Shown: one piece after another, positions 1 to 10,553 of the stretch
Numbering within the stretch: the first letter of the stretch is position 1
How the letters are laid out: the number at the start of each line of letters is the position of its first letter
DNA from: Armatimonadota bacterium
GTDB lineage: Bacteria > Sysuimicrobiota > Sysuimicrobiia > Sysuimicrobiales > Humicultoraceae
Assembly (NCBI GenBank): GCA_031459715.1
Contig: JAVKIA010000015.1
Location: 1 to 60,698, forward strand
Length of the DNA: 60,698 nt
Direction: 5' to 3'
Program-made: the position numbers and the translations under genes
The notes under the pieces: model-generated
The model's input: only the letters and a program-made list of their open reading frames with translations
Databases searched by the model: none
Told to the model about the DNA's origin: nothing

Positions 1-2237
<2,237 letters not shown>

Positions 2238-2271
2238 GGTCTGTCCTCGTCTCGGTTCTGCTGCACCGCGG

Positions 2272-2745
2272 TCACCAGCGATAGTGGGCGAAGGCCTTGT
2301 TGGCCTCGGCCATGCGGTGGGTGTCCTCGCGCTTCTTCACCGCGCCCCCCTGGCCCACCGAAGCGTCCAGAATCTCCGCCGCCAGCTTGGCCGGCATGCC
2401 CCGACGGTCTCGCCGCTGGCGGGCGAATTCCGTCAGCCAGCGAAGGCCCAGGGAGAGCCGCCGCTCCGGCCGCACCTCAATGGGCACCTGGTAGGTGGCT
2501 CCGCCCACGCGCCGCGGCCGCACCTCCAGCAGAGGCATGACGTTGCCCAGGGCCTTGTCCAGCACCTTGACCGGGTCCTGGCCCGACTTGCTCTTCACCT
2601 CGTCCAGTGCCGCATAGACGATGCGCTCGGCCAGGCTCTTCTTCCCCCGCTGCATCACCTTGTTGATCAGCCGCTGCACGGTTACGTTGCCGTACAGGGG
2701 GTCAGGGGGGATCACCCGCCGGGGAGCCGGTCCCTTTCTGGGCAT
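2272..2745 (-). CDS. rpsG: 30S ribosomal protein S7
   Basis: Primary rRNA-binding protein that nucleates the head of the small subunit. It has 157 residues, as usual, and the canonical N-terminus [10 protein letters not shown]. The basic [14 protein letters not shown]-like core is present (here [17 protein letters not shown]), as is the C-terminal region ending in AHYRW. It sits 15 bases after rpsL and 34 bases before fusA, the conserved str order. No unusual feature. Confidence 0.98.
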   Translation of the reverse strand: MPRKGPAPRRVIPPDPLYGNVTVQRLINKVMQRGKKSLAERIVYAALDEVKSKSGQDPVKVLDKALGNVMPLLEVRPRRVGGATYQVPIEVRPERRLSLGLRWLTEFARQRRDRRGMPAKLAAEILDASVGQGGAVKKREDTHRMAEANKAFAHYRW

Positions 2746-2760
2746 GCTGCCTCCCTCGCC

Positions 2761-3138
<378 letters not shown>

Positions 3139-3385
3139 CCTCTCCTCCTTCCACACTTCATGCGGCGGCCTGCCGCCGCACACATAGAAGCCCTCCGCCA
3201 CGGGGGAAGAGGGCGATCACCGCCGCGCGATGTCCGGCGCGGTGGCGCCGGATTATCGCAAGCCTTCTCCGCCGCTATAGAGCCTGCGCCATACGAGGCA
3301 CCGGAGATGGTGCCCTGCGGCGCATCCCAGGTACTCTCCGGGGACCTAAGTAGAGGCTACGCGCTGGAGAGCCCCGATTGTCGCG

Positions 3386-3670
3386 CTACGCCCCCGGCGG
3401 CGTCGGCGGCTCCAGCACCGCGGCCGCAGCCGCGCCCACGGCAATCCCGCAGGCCCGGCCCAGCTCCCGCATGGAGTCCACCTCCACGAGGGGCACTCCC
3501 CGCTCCTGAGCGGCGCGGATAACCGGCTCGGTCACCTTCCGGTCGGCATCTCGCGCCACCAGGACCAGCCGCGCCCGCCCCCCGCGAACCGCCTTGGCCG
3601 TCTGGCTGGCGCCAACCGCCCGCGCCTCGGCGGCCCGGATCTGCTCCAGGGGCGGAAGCGTGGCGGCCAT
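3386..3670 (-). CDS. L7Ae/L30e-family ribosomal protein (YbxF/RplGB-like)
   Basis: Small 94-residue protein of the L7Ae/L30e/S12e/Gadd45 fold, whose bacterial members bind kink-turn RNA. A GGRARLVLVARDAD-like strand-turn and a conserved VPLVEVDSMRELGRACG stretch match the YbxF/RplGB type. In Bacillota the same gene lies between rpoC and rpsL. Here it keeps its place before rpsL, but a block of opposite-strand pilus genes separates it from rpoC. The C-terminus is alanine- and proline-rich. Family assignment is from pattern and position; the precise RNA target is not known from sequence. Confidence 0.88.
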   Translation of the reverse strand: MAATLPPLEQIRAAEARAVGASQTAKAVRGGRARLVLVARDADRKVTEPVIRAAQERGVPLVEVDSMRELGRACGIAVGAAAAAVLEPPTPPGA

Positions 3671-3917
3671 CGCTCAACCTTACGAAGGATAGCACCCGCT
3701 TCCGGGGATGTCAAAGACCCCTGCCTGCTAGTTGAAGAGCCGTTCGGGGAAGCCCTGGGGGGCAGCCGGATACGGGGGAGGTCTAAATCCCGGGGCACTT
3801 GGCTATAACCTTGTGAGAACCCGGGGGGCAGCTTGGGGCAGGAGCTCCCGCTTACGTCCGGGCATCGGGGAGGGCATCCACGCCGATGCTGCTCCCCCTT
3901 GGCGCCAGGGAGACACA
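3671..3917. other. Divergent intergenic region between the L7Ae-like gene and the pilus operon
   Basis: This 247-base gap must hold the promoters for both directions. On the plus strand a TATAAC box (3804-3809) resembles a -10 element but has no convincing -35. An inverted repeat with arms GCATCGG and CCGATGC (3862-3868 and 3883-3889) lies 30-55 bases before the ATPase start, and CTCCCC at 3892-3897 could pair alternatively with GGGGAG. I looked for c-di-GMP riboswitch consensus blocks and did not find them. The regulatory role is unproven. Confidence 0.35.
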
Positions 3918-5816
3918 ATGGCGAAGACCGCACGCACGGCGGGTTCCCCCCTGCAGCGGCGGCTCCTCGCACTGCTGGACGACCACGCCGGCGACCGGGA
4001 CCAGGTGACGGCGGCGAGCCTGGCCGCGAGCCTGGCCGTGTCGGTAGCGGAGGTCGAGGCCGAGCTGGAGAGCCTGGTCCTGCTGGGCAACCTCATCCGC
4101 ACCAGCGGGGAGGATGGCCAGGTGCGCTACAGCCCGGCCCCGCGGCGGAGGCTCCTGGGGCACATGCTGGTGGACGCCGGCCTGATCAGCGAAGCCCAGC
4201 TCCAGGAGGCGCTGGCCGAGCAGCAGCAGACCGGGGAGCGGCTGGGGCGCATCCTGGTCGACCGGGGGTACGTGAGCAAGCAGGCCCTGGGGCAGATGCT
4301 GGAGGCGCAGCGGGGCGTCCCCTACCTCAACCTGTCCACGTACCCCATCGACGAGAAGCTGGTGCGGGAGCTGCCGGAGTGGGTGATCCTGCAGCACAAG
4401 GTCGTGCCTGTGGCCCGCGTGCGGCAGGAGGTCCACCTGGCCATGCTGGACCCCACGGATGTCTTGGCCATCGACACGGTGGCGCGGATGCTCGGGGGGC
4501 GGGTCCGCCCTTTCCTCACCACGGAGCGCGACTTCGACTGGGCGGTAACCAGGTACCTGGACGTGCGGCGGCGGGTCGGGGAGAGCCTTCTGGCGGTGCC
4601 CGAGGAGCCCGACAGCCCGCCCGGCGCGGCGACCGTGGTGACCGAGGCGGCCGACGCTCCGCCCGTGGTGCGGGTGCTTAACTCCATCCTGGGAGACGCG
4701 GTGCGCATTGGAGCCACGGACATCCACATCGAGCCGGATGCCGATCAGGCTCGGGTTAGGATGCGGGTGGACGGGCTCCTGCACGACAAGGCGACCCTGC
4801 CCCCGGGGGTGGCCGGCGCGGTGATCTCCCGTCTGAAGGTCCTTGCCGGCGTGGACATCGCAGAGCGTCTGCGGCCCCAGGACGGCCGCATCCTCCTGGA
4901 GATCGAGGGGCGGCAGTACGACTTGCGCCTGGCTACGGTGGGCACCGCCTACGGGGAGCGCGCCGCCGTCCGGTTGCTGAACACTCAACAGGTCCTGCTG
5001 GGCCTGGAGCGGCTCGGCCTCTTCCCCCAGCAGCAGGCTGTCCTGGAGCGTCTGCTGGCCCGACCCCACGGGATGCTCCTGGTCACCGGACCCACCGGCA
5101 GCGGCAAGACCACCACCCTCTATGCCGCCCTGCGCCACATCAACGCCCGCACCCGCAACATCATGACCATTGAGGATCCGGTGGAGTACCGCCTGCCGGG
5201 GATTACCCAGATCCCGGTGCGGGAGAAGGCGGGGGTGACCTTCGGCCTGGGACTGCGGGCCATCCTGCGGCAGGACCCCGACGTGGTCATGGTGGGGGAG
5301 ATCCGCGATGCTGAAACCGCCACCATCGCCGTCCAGGCCGCCCTCACCGGCCACCTGGTACTGTCCACGCTCCACACCAGCCACGCCGCCGGTGCCCTGG
5401 TGCGCCTGCTGGACATGGGCATGGAGCCCTACCTGCTGACCTCTTCGGTCCTGGCGGTGGTGGGTCAACGGCTCCTCCGGGTTCTCTGCACTGCCTGCCG
5501 ACGGCGGGGCAGGGCCAGCGCCGAGGAGGCGGAGATGCTGCGGGGCCAGGGGGAGCACCCGCGCCTCTTCCGGCCCGCAGGTTGTCCCGAGTGCGGAGAC
5601 CTGGGCTACAAGGGACGCACTGGCATCTTCGAGATCATGGCCATGACCGAGGACCTCCGCGAACTGGTCCTGCAGCGCCGGCCGGCCAGCGCACTGCAGG
5701 CGACTGCTGTGGCCGCGGGCATGCAGACGCTGCAGGAGTCGGCGCGGCGCAAGGTCCTGGAAGGGATTACCAGCACCGAGGAGTACCGCCGCCTGCTCCT
5801 GGCGGAGGAGGGATGA
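3918..5816 (+). CDS. gspE: Type IV pilus/type II secretion assembly ATPase with N-terminal winged helix and MshEN domain
   Basis: Cytoplasmic hexameric ATPase of the GspE/PilB family (632 residues) that drives pseudopilus extension. Start ATG chosen because AGGGAGA precedes it; the frame is open for a further 62 codons upstream without family similarity. Order of parts: a winged-helix-like region (about 10-70); an MshEN region with two tandem copies of the LGxxLxxxGxxxxxxLxxxLxxQ pattern (about 80-102 and 108-131), the signature of the c-di-GMP-binding MshEN family; Walker A GPTGSGKT at 391-398; a conserved Asp/His-box region; and a zinc tetracysteine (C524, C527, C556, C559). First gene of a seven-gene operon, sharing ATGA with the next gene. 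The winged helix is predicted from pattern only. Confidence 0.92.
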   Translation: MAKTARTAGSPLQRRLLALLDDHAGDRDQVTAASLAASLAVSVAEVEAELESLVLLGNLIRTSGEDGQVRYSPAPRRRLLGHMLVDAGLISEAQLQEALAEQQQTGERLGRILVDRGYVSKQALGQMLEAQRGVPYLNLSTYPIDEKLVRELPEWVILQHKVVPVARVRQEVHLAMLDPTDVLAIDTVARMLGGRVRPFLTTERDFDWAVTRYLDVRRRVGESLLAVPEEPDSPPGAATVVTEAADAPPVVRVLNSILGDAVRIGATDIHIEPDADQARVRMRVDGLLHDKATLPPGVAGAVISRLKVLAGVDIAERLRPQDGRILLEIEGRQYDLRLATVGTAYGERAAVRLLNTQQVLLGLERLGLFPQQQAVLERLLARPHGMLLVTGPTGSGKTTTLYAALRHINARTRNIMTIEDPVEYRLPGITQIPVREKAGVTFGLGLRAILRQDPDVVMVGEIRDAETATIAVQAALTGHLVLSTLHTSHAAGALVRLLDMGMEPYLLTSSVLAVVGQRLLRVLCTACRRRGRASAEEAEMLRGQGEHPRLFRPAGCPECGDLGYKGRTGIFEIMAMTEDLRELVLQRRPASALQATAVAAGMQTLQESARRKVLEGITSTEEYRRLLLAEEG

Positions 5817-7015
5817 TGCCCACCTACGAGTACCTCAGCCGCGACGCGCGGGGCCTGCTGGTCAGGGGGCAGGTGGAGGCAGAGGACGCCGCCCGCGCCC
5901 GGGCGCGGTTGCGGGAGCAGGGGCTCTACGTCACCTCGCTGCGCATCGCGGGCGCTGGCCTGTGGCGCGGCCCTCGTCGTCCCCAGCCGGCGGAGGTCGC
6001 CCTGCTGACGCACCACCTGGCTATGCTGCTGGCAGCCGGCGTGCCTCTCTCTCCCGCCCTGGATACCCTGGCGGAGCAGACGGAGGATCCCGGGACGCGC
6101 AGCATCCTGTGGGACCTGGCGCAGGACATCAAGGAAGGAAAGAGCCTTTCTGCGGCCCTGGGGGGCTATCCCGACCTCTTTCCCGCCCTCTATGTGGGAA
6201 TCGTGCGCAACGGCGAGTTGAGCGGCCGGCTGGACGAGGCCCTGGGCCGGCTGGCCGCCTACCTGGAGCGGGATCAGGAGTTCCGCCGCCGGGTGCGGGA
6301 GGCGCTGGTCTACCCGGGACTGGTCCTGGCCCTGGCGGGGATCGTCGTGGTCGTCTTCCTCACCTTCATCATCCCCGCTTTCGACCGGGTCTACCGCAAC
6401 AGCGGAGCGCGCCTCCCCCTGGCGACCCGGGCCCTGGTGGCCAGCAGCACCCTCTTCCGCCACAACCTCCCTCTGGCCGCCCTGGCCGGAGCAGCGATCC
6501 TGCTGCCGCCTGCGCGGCGGGCGCTGTGGGAGACCATCGCCGGGCCGGCCCGGCGCCTGGTCCTGCGGCTGCCCCAGGCGGCCTCGCTGGCCCGGACCGT
6601 CGCCCTCTCCCGCTTCGTCCACGCCCTGGGGGCGATGCTGCAAAGCGGTGTCCCCGTGCTGACGGCGCTGGAGGTGGCCGGGGAAGCGGTGGGGACAGCG
6701 GACTTTCGCACCGCCATACGCGAGCTGGCAGCTCGTGTCAGCGGCGGGTGCCGGCTGGGCGACTCCCTGCGCCAGACCGGAATGTTCCCGCCAATGGTCG
6801 TACGAATGGTGGCGCTGGGGGAGGAGTCCGGCCGGCTGGACGAGATGCTGCAGCGCGCCGGCGCAGTCTTGGACCGGGAATTCGAGCTATGCATGCGCCG
6901 CCTCCTCACGTTCCTGGAGCCGGCGCTGACCCTGCTGCTGGGCGGGGTCATCGGGGCAATTCTCCTGGCGCTGTACCTGCCCATCTTCGGCCTGTCCCGG
7001 GCGTTGGTGCGCTGA
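5813..7015 (+). CDS. gspF: Pilus/type II secretion inner-membrane platform protein
   Basis: Polytopic platform protein of the GspF/PilC family (400 residues) that couples the ATPase to pseudopilin polymerisation. It begins MMPTYEYLSRDARG, typical of the family, and has two T2SSF repeats (about 65-190 and 270-395), each followed by hydrophobic segments. The first helices include a VVVVFLTFIIPAF stretch and the last one ends in LLALYLPIFGL. The ATG at 5813 overlaps the stop of the ATPase gene. The next ATG at 5816 is equally plausible because GGAGGAGGG lies just before both. Translational coupling to the ATPase is likely. Confidence 0.93.
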   Translation: MMPTYEYLSRDARGLLVRGQVEAEDAARARARLREQGLYVTSLRIAGAGLWRGPRRPQPAEVALLTHHLAMLLAAGVPLSPALDTLAEQTEDPGTRSILWDLAQDIKEGKSLSAALGGYPDLFPALYVGIVRNGELSGRLDEALGRLAAYLERDQEFRRRVREALVYPGLVLALAGIVVVVFLTFIIPAFDRVYRNSGARLPLATRALVASSTLFRHNLPLAALAGAAILLPPARRALWETIAGPARRLVLRLPQAASLARTVALSRFVHALGAMLQSGVPVLTALEVAGEAVGTADFRTAIRELAARVSGGCRLGDSLRQTGMFPPMVVRMVALGEESGRLDEMLQRAGAVLDREFELCMRRLLTFLEPALTLLLGGVIGAILLALYLPIFGLSRALVR

Positions 7016-7031
7016 AGGACCGGAGGAGGTC

Positions 7032-7067
7032 ATGAGCAGCCGATGGGGAGGCGACACCAACCGGTAA
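7032..7067 (+). CDS. Possible 11-codon leader ORF between gspF and the first pseudopilin
   Basis: An ATG sits two bases after GGAGGAGG, the strongest ribosome binding site in this operon, and opens an 11-codon frame (MSSRWGGDTNR) ending in TAA. The stop overlaps another purine-rich AAGGAGGG. It begins 16 bases after the gspF stop. It could be a leader peptide, a decoy start or chance. There is no homology evidence, so this is a speculative call. Confidence 0.25.
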   Translation: MSSRWGGDTNR

Positions 7068-7167
7068 GGAGGGTGGTTCCCTCATTGCACGGTCTGGCAG
7101 AGTCTCTCAGCCAGCAACCATGCCTGCCTTTGTAACGCACCAACAGTACAGCAAGGAGGGATGGAGG

Positions 7168-7569
7168 ATGCGGCAATGGTCTGGTGAAGGCGGCTTCACA
7201 TTCGTCGAGGTGCTGGCGGTGGTGCTGCTGCTGGGGATCCTGGTCCTGGTGGCGCTGCCCAACTACTTCGGGGCGGAGAACGACGCGCGGCGACAGGTGG
7301 ACCGGGCCAACGTCCGGGCCATCAACGCGGCGCTGGCGCTCTACCGGTTCCGCAACAACGGGAGCTGCCCGGTGGCGGCCGAGCCCGGGACGACGTTTAC
7401 CGAGTTCCTGGCCGACACCACCTACTTCCCGGACGGCGCGCCCACCGACCCGTGGACCGGCAGCAGTGCAGCGTACGGCACCACGTATGACGCCACCCTG
7501 TGCCGGGTGCAATTGAGCGCGGGCGGCGTCAACCACGACGCCAGCAGCTCCAGCGGCCACGGCCCGTAG
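7168..7569 (+). CDS. GspG-like major pseudopilin
   Basis: Pilin-like subunit of 133 residues. A short basic leader ends in GG, followed by the mature start FTFVEVLAVVLLLG with Glu at +5. Prepilin peptidase would therefore cleave after the second glycine (residue 9). A hydrophobic polymerisation helix follows. The periplasmic part contains a YFPDGAPTDPWTG segment resembling the PxDPWG loop of GspG pseudopilins, and two cysteines (in SCPV and TLCRV) that could form a disulfide. AAGGAGGG precedes the ATG at normal spacing; upstream in-frame codons would destroy the leader. It is the only pseudopilin of the operon with a substantial gap before it, which fits higher expression. Confidence 0.88.
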   Translation: MRQWSGEGGFTFVEVLAVVLLLGILVLVALPNYFGAENDARRQVDRANVRAINAALALYRFRNNGSCPVAAEPGTTFTEFLADTTYFPDGAPTDPWTGSSAAYGTTYDATLCRVQLSAGGVNHDASSSSGHGP

Positions 7570-7617
7570 CCTCGAGGCCGGGCGACCGCGGTCTCTTCAC
7601 AGGGGCGGCCTCCGGGT

Positions 7618-8064
7618 GTGAAGGTACCGGTGCGCCCTGGCGGCTTCTCCTTCCTGGAGCTGCTGGTGGTTGTGGGCCTTCTGGCCATCTTGCTGGTCGT
7701 GGCGCTGCCGCAGCTGTTCGCGCCGGAGGAGCTCGGCGTGGAGACGACCGCTCGGCAGGTGGCCGCCGACCTAGTCCTGGCCCGCCGCCTGGCCATCGCC
7801 CGCCGGATGCCGTACGTGGTCTCCTTCGCACCCCCCGGAGGTCCGTACACCGCATACACGGTCGCGCCCCAGGGCGGCGCGCCGGAGCCAGACTTCCCCA
7901 AGAGCCTGCCGGAGGGGATCGCGGTCACCGGCAGCGACCTGGTGACCTTCCAGCCCTCGGGCGCAGCGTCTGCGGCCGCCCGCCTGAGGTTCGCCGCTGG
8001 CGGGGCGACTGCACAGGTCGACGTGGCGGCGGGCACGGGAAGGGTCCGGGTCAGCGCACCGTGA
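7618..8064 (+). CDS. GspH/FimT-type minor pseudopilin
   Basis: 148-residue pseudopilin. The N-terminus MKVPVRPGG|FSFLELLVVVGLL shows a basic leader, a Gly-Gly cleavage site, Glu at +5 and a polymerisation helix. It is followed by the TARQVAADLVLARRLAIAR pattern typical of the GspH/FimT family, where the helix continues into ETTARQV-type repeats. The start is a GTG with only a weak ribosome binding site, so the exact start is less certain than the family. Its stop codon overlaps the GTG proposed for the next gene. Likely a minor tip-complex subunit. Confidence 0.85.
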   Translation: MKVPVRPGGFSFLELLVVVGLLAILLVVALPQLFAPEELGVETTARQVAADLVLARRLAIARRMPYVVSFAPPGGPYTAYTVAPQGGAPEPDFPKSLPEGIAVTGSDLVTFQPSGAASAAARLRFAAGGATAQVDVAAGTGRVRVSAP

Positions 8065-8528
8065 GGCCGCGGGGCGGAGTGGCGAAAACGCAGGCGGTCA
8101 CCGCAAGGCCCCAAGGCGTCGTTATGGCGCAGGCCGGCATCACCCTGGTCGAGCTCCTGGTGGCGGCGCTGCTGGTGGGCCTGGCCCTCGTGCCGCTAGT
8201 GCACCTCTACCCGGGGCTTCTGGAGGCCAACCGGGAAGGGGAGACGGCAATGCGCCTGGGCGTGGCCGCTTCCCGCAAGCTGGAGGAGCTCGTCGCCGCC
8301 ATGCGCAGCGATATCGACGCCGTCTCCTCAGGGGCAGAGGGCTGTGGCGACCTGCCCGCGTGCCGCCTGGAGTGGACGGTCCAGTCCGAGCAGTCCAGCC
8401 CCACCCCGGGGGTGGGCGCGCTGAAGAGCGTGGGTGTGCGGGCGTGTGCAGACGCCGACGGCAGCCTGACCTGCGACGCTGGCGAGACGCAGGTGCGCTA
8501 TGACACCAGGGTCACCTCGCGGCCCTAG
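8061..8528 (+). CDS. PilV/GspI-like minor pseudopilin
   Basis: Pseudopilin with mature start ITLVELLVAALLVGLALVP (Glu at +5) and four cysteines in the periplasmic part (CGDLPAC, RACADAD, LTCDAG). I prefer the GTG that overlaps the preceding stop as GTGA: the same junction occurs at the last gene of this operon, and it gives a 26-residue leader with four basic residues. Starting at the ATG at 8124 would leave an uncharged five-residue leader. 155 residues with the GTG, 134 with the ATG. Probably a minor subunit of the pseudopilus tip. Confidence 0.75.
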   Translation: MRPRGGVAKTQAVTARPQGVVMAQAGITLVELLVAALLVGLALVPLVHLYPGLLEANREGETAMRLGVAASRKLEELVAAMRSDIDAVSSGAEGCGDLPACRLEWTVQSEQSSPTPGVGALKSVGVRACADADGSLTCDAGETQVRYDTRVTSRP

Positions 8529-10032
8529 GCTCCGCTGCGGTGAGGCCGGCCTCTCCCTGGTCGAGGTCCTCCTTGCCGTGCTCCTCCTCTCGCTTGTGGT
8601 CGGCGGGCTGCTGCCGCTGCTCGGCGGCGCCGAGGGATCGTACCAGGAGACGCGGCGCCGCCAGGAGCTGGTGCAGAATGCCCGCGTGGCGCTGGACCTG
8701 CTGCTGCGCCAGGTGCGGGCGGCCGAGTCCTTCCGGGTGATCTCCCCCGGGCTGATCCGCCTGACCCTCTTCTGGGGAGACGGCAGCGGGGCCATGCCTA
8801 CAGTGGAGTACGTGCTGGACGGGACTGGCGGCGAGCTGTCATACCGCTGGAGCAACGACTGGGACTACCGGCGGCAGATCACGGTGACCGCGGTGCAGAC
8901 CACGCCGGCAGGGTACGCCGTCCCTGTGGTTGTCGACCACGCCGCTCTGGTCGCCGCCGGCAAGAGCCTTCCCGGGGGCGAAGACGTGCGGATCAAGTAC
9001 TGGAACGGGACGGCGATGGCGGAGCTGGACCGGGTGCTGGATCCCCTCTCTACCTGGAACACCTCTGCGGTGAAGCTGTGGTTCCCCCTGCGGGCCCCTA
9101 TCGTCTCCGGGCAAGCCGACGCCGGCTACTACCTCTACTACGGCAACCCTGCGGCCCCGCCACCCCCGGCCCGCGGGGACAACGTCTTCCTGGACTATGA
9201 GGACGGCAGCACCCTCGGCGGCTGGATACGCAGGGATCCCTGCGCCCCCGCGCCCCCTGCCGGGTATGCACCCTCTGCCGACGGCTTCGTCTTCCAGACA
9301 ACTAGCGGCAACAACTGTTACCGGCGGCTGAGCAAGAACGTCCCCCACGAGGACGTGGAGATCTTCTGGGGATCCCGCAGCGGCGCGCCGGGGGATCGGG
9401 CAGCCAACGACCGGCATGTGGTGGGTGTGGGGGCCAGGCTCAGCGCCTCCGGCGCCGGCTACCTGGTAGTCCCGGGCGAGGATCTCAACCGTCGCCTGCG
9501 CATCCGGGAGGTCACCGCCTGGAACGTCGACGGAAGCATCCTGGCCCAGACCGCCCGGAATGCGACCCTCTACCGTGTGATCCCGGGGAGAGACTACTAC
9601 GCGCGCTTCTCCCTGGTGGGTTCGACCCTGCAGGCCAAGTTCTGGCCGGCCAGCACCGCCGAGCCCGCGGGGTGGATGCTCTCCGCTGCGGACGCCACCT
9701 ACGCGGCGGGGGCGTACTATGCCCTGGTGGACGGCCACGACGCCCCCCAGGATCACCGCCACCGCCGGGTGATCGTCCGCCCCCGGGTGCAGCTCGAGCC
9801 CCTCCTCGCCCTGGGCGGTGAGGTTTCAGGGACGCGCCCGGACGCCCTGGAGGCGCTGGCGGGACCGATCCGCTCCATGACGGTGACCTGCTTTGCCCCC
9901 AACGGGGCCCCGCTGGACTGCTCCCAGACCCCGCAGGTGCGCAGCGTGCAGGTTACCCTGGTGGTCATGGATCCCGACGGCCGGGTCCCCGATCTGGCTG
10001 TGAGCGGCCGGGCCTTCCGTCAGGCACCGTGA
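8500..10032 (+). CDS. GspJ/PilW-like pseudopilin with inserted DUF2341 and lectin-like module
   Basis: 510-residue pseudopilin, far longer than the roughly 180-220 usual for GspJ/PilW. Leader MTPGSPRGPRLRCGEAG, then LSLVEVLLAVLLL with Glu at +5. Residues 1-118 form a normal pilin N-terminus (helix, first strands ending near TVEYVLDGTGGELSYRW), and 453-510 look like the C-terminal strands of the same fold (SMTVTCFAPNG, VRSVQVTLVVMD). Between them is an insert: a DUF2341-like region (about 119-225, with WDYRRQITV and YYLYYGNP) and a beta-rich, LamG-like region (about 226-445) ending in RPRVQLEPLLALGGE, resembling the tail that follows DUF2341 in surface proteins. DUF2341 identity is by pattern. 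The gene overlaps the previous one by 29 bases. It may act as an adhesive or ligand-binding tip. Confidence 0.82.
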   Translation: MTPGSPRGPRLRCGEAGLSLVEVLLAVLLLSLVVGGLLPLLGGAEGSYQETRRRQELVQNARVALDLLLRQVRAAESFRVISPGLIRLTLFWGDGSGAMPTVEYVLDGTGGELSYRWSNDWDYRRQITVTAVQTTPAGYAVPVVVDHAALVAAGKSLPGGEDVRIKYWNGTAMAELDRVLDPLSTWNTSAVKLWFPLRAPIVSGQADAGYYLYYGNPAAPPPPARGDNVFLDYEDGSTLGGWIRRDPCAPAPPAGYAPSADGFVFQTTSGNNCYRRLSKNVPHEDVEIFWGSRSGAPGDRAANDRHVVGVGARLSASGAGYLVVPGEDLNRRLRIREVTAWNVDGSILAQTARNATLYRVIPGRDYYARFSLVGSTLQAKFWPASTAEPAGWMLSAADATYAAGAYYALVDGHDAPQDHRHRRVIVRPRVQLEPLLALGGEVSGTRPDALEALAGPIRSMTVTCFAPNGAPLDCSQTPQVRSVQVTLVVMDPDGRVPDLAVSGRAFRQAP

Positions 10033-10553
10033 GGACGCCGACTTCGCGCCACCTCATCACCCGGGAGAGGCCGCTGGGGGAGGAGGGGGTGGCTCTGCCG
10101 CTTGCCCTGCTGGTGCTGCTCGTCCTGTCGATCCTGGCCGTGGCGCTGGCGGAGATGACGGCGGCGGAGGTGGACGTGGGCAGGTGGACGCGCTGGGACC
10201 AGCAGGCCCAATACCTGGCCCAGGCGGCCATAGAGCATCAGGTCTACGCCCTGAAAGCCGACAAGGCTGCCGCCGCCGTGGGGCCAGTCAACTACCCGGC
10301 CACGCCGGGAGCTGAGTACTGGTACAGCACCACCCTGACCTGCCTGCTGCAGTGCGCCGCGGATCGGGAAGTGCGCCGCTGGCGCATCATAGGGACGGGA
10401 GAGATCCGGACACCGGGGGGCGCCGTCCTGCAGCGCCGCGCCGTGCGGGCCGAGGTGGAGATCGCCTACGCCTGGGGATCGGCGGGCCCCACCGCCGGCT
10501 TCATCGTCCCCGCGACCGTGACCTACCTCCGGTGGGAGGAGGTCTACCCCTGA
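10029..10553 (+). CDS. PilX/GspK-like pilus-assembly protein
   Basis: 174 residues. The N-terminus ends in a GEEG|VALPLALLVLLVLSILAVA pattern, which resembles PilX-type N-terminal domains rather than a standard prepilin: the +5 residue after VALP is not Glu, and PilX and GspK helices are known to tolerate this. The rest is a mixed domain with a C-x3-C-type pair (TCLLQC). The GTG start overlaps the previous stop as GTGA. It is the last gene of the operon, and its stop codon directly abuts the stop codon of the convergent rpoC. Which minor-subunit role it has is inferred from gene order. Confidence 0.72.
   Translation: MRTPTSRHLITRERPLGEEGVALPLALLVLLVLSILAVALAEMTAAEVDVGRWTRWDQQAQYLAQAAIEHQVYALKADKAAAAVGPVNYPATPGAEYWYSTTLTCLLQCAADREVRRWRIIGTGEIRTPGGAVLQRRAVRAEVEIAYAWGSAGPTAGFIVPATVTYLRWEEVYP

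Noticed and set aside
3671-3917. c-di-GMP riboswitch upstream of the pilus ATPase
   Set aside because: The expected GEMM-type conserved blocks (such as GCAAACC and ACGCAAAGC) are absent. Only a short hairpin is visible.
3918-10553. Pilus block as an integrated mobile element
   Set aside because: No transposase, integrase, direct target duplication or tRNA-fragment repeat at the borders, and codon use looks like the neighbours by eye.
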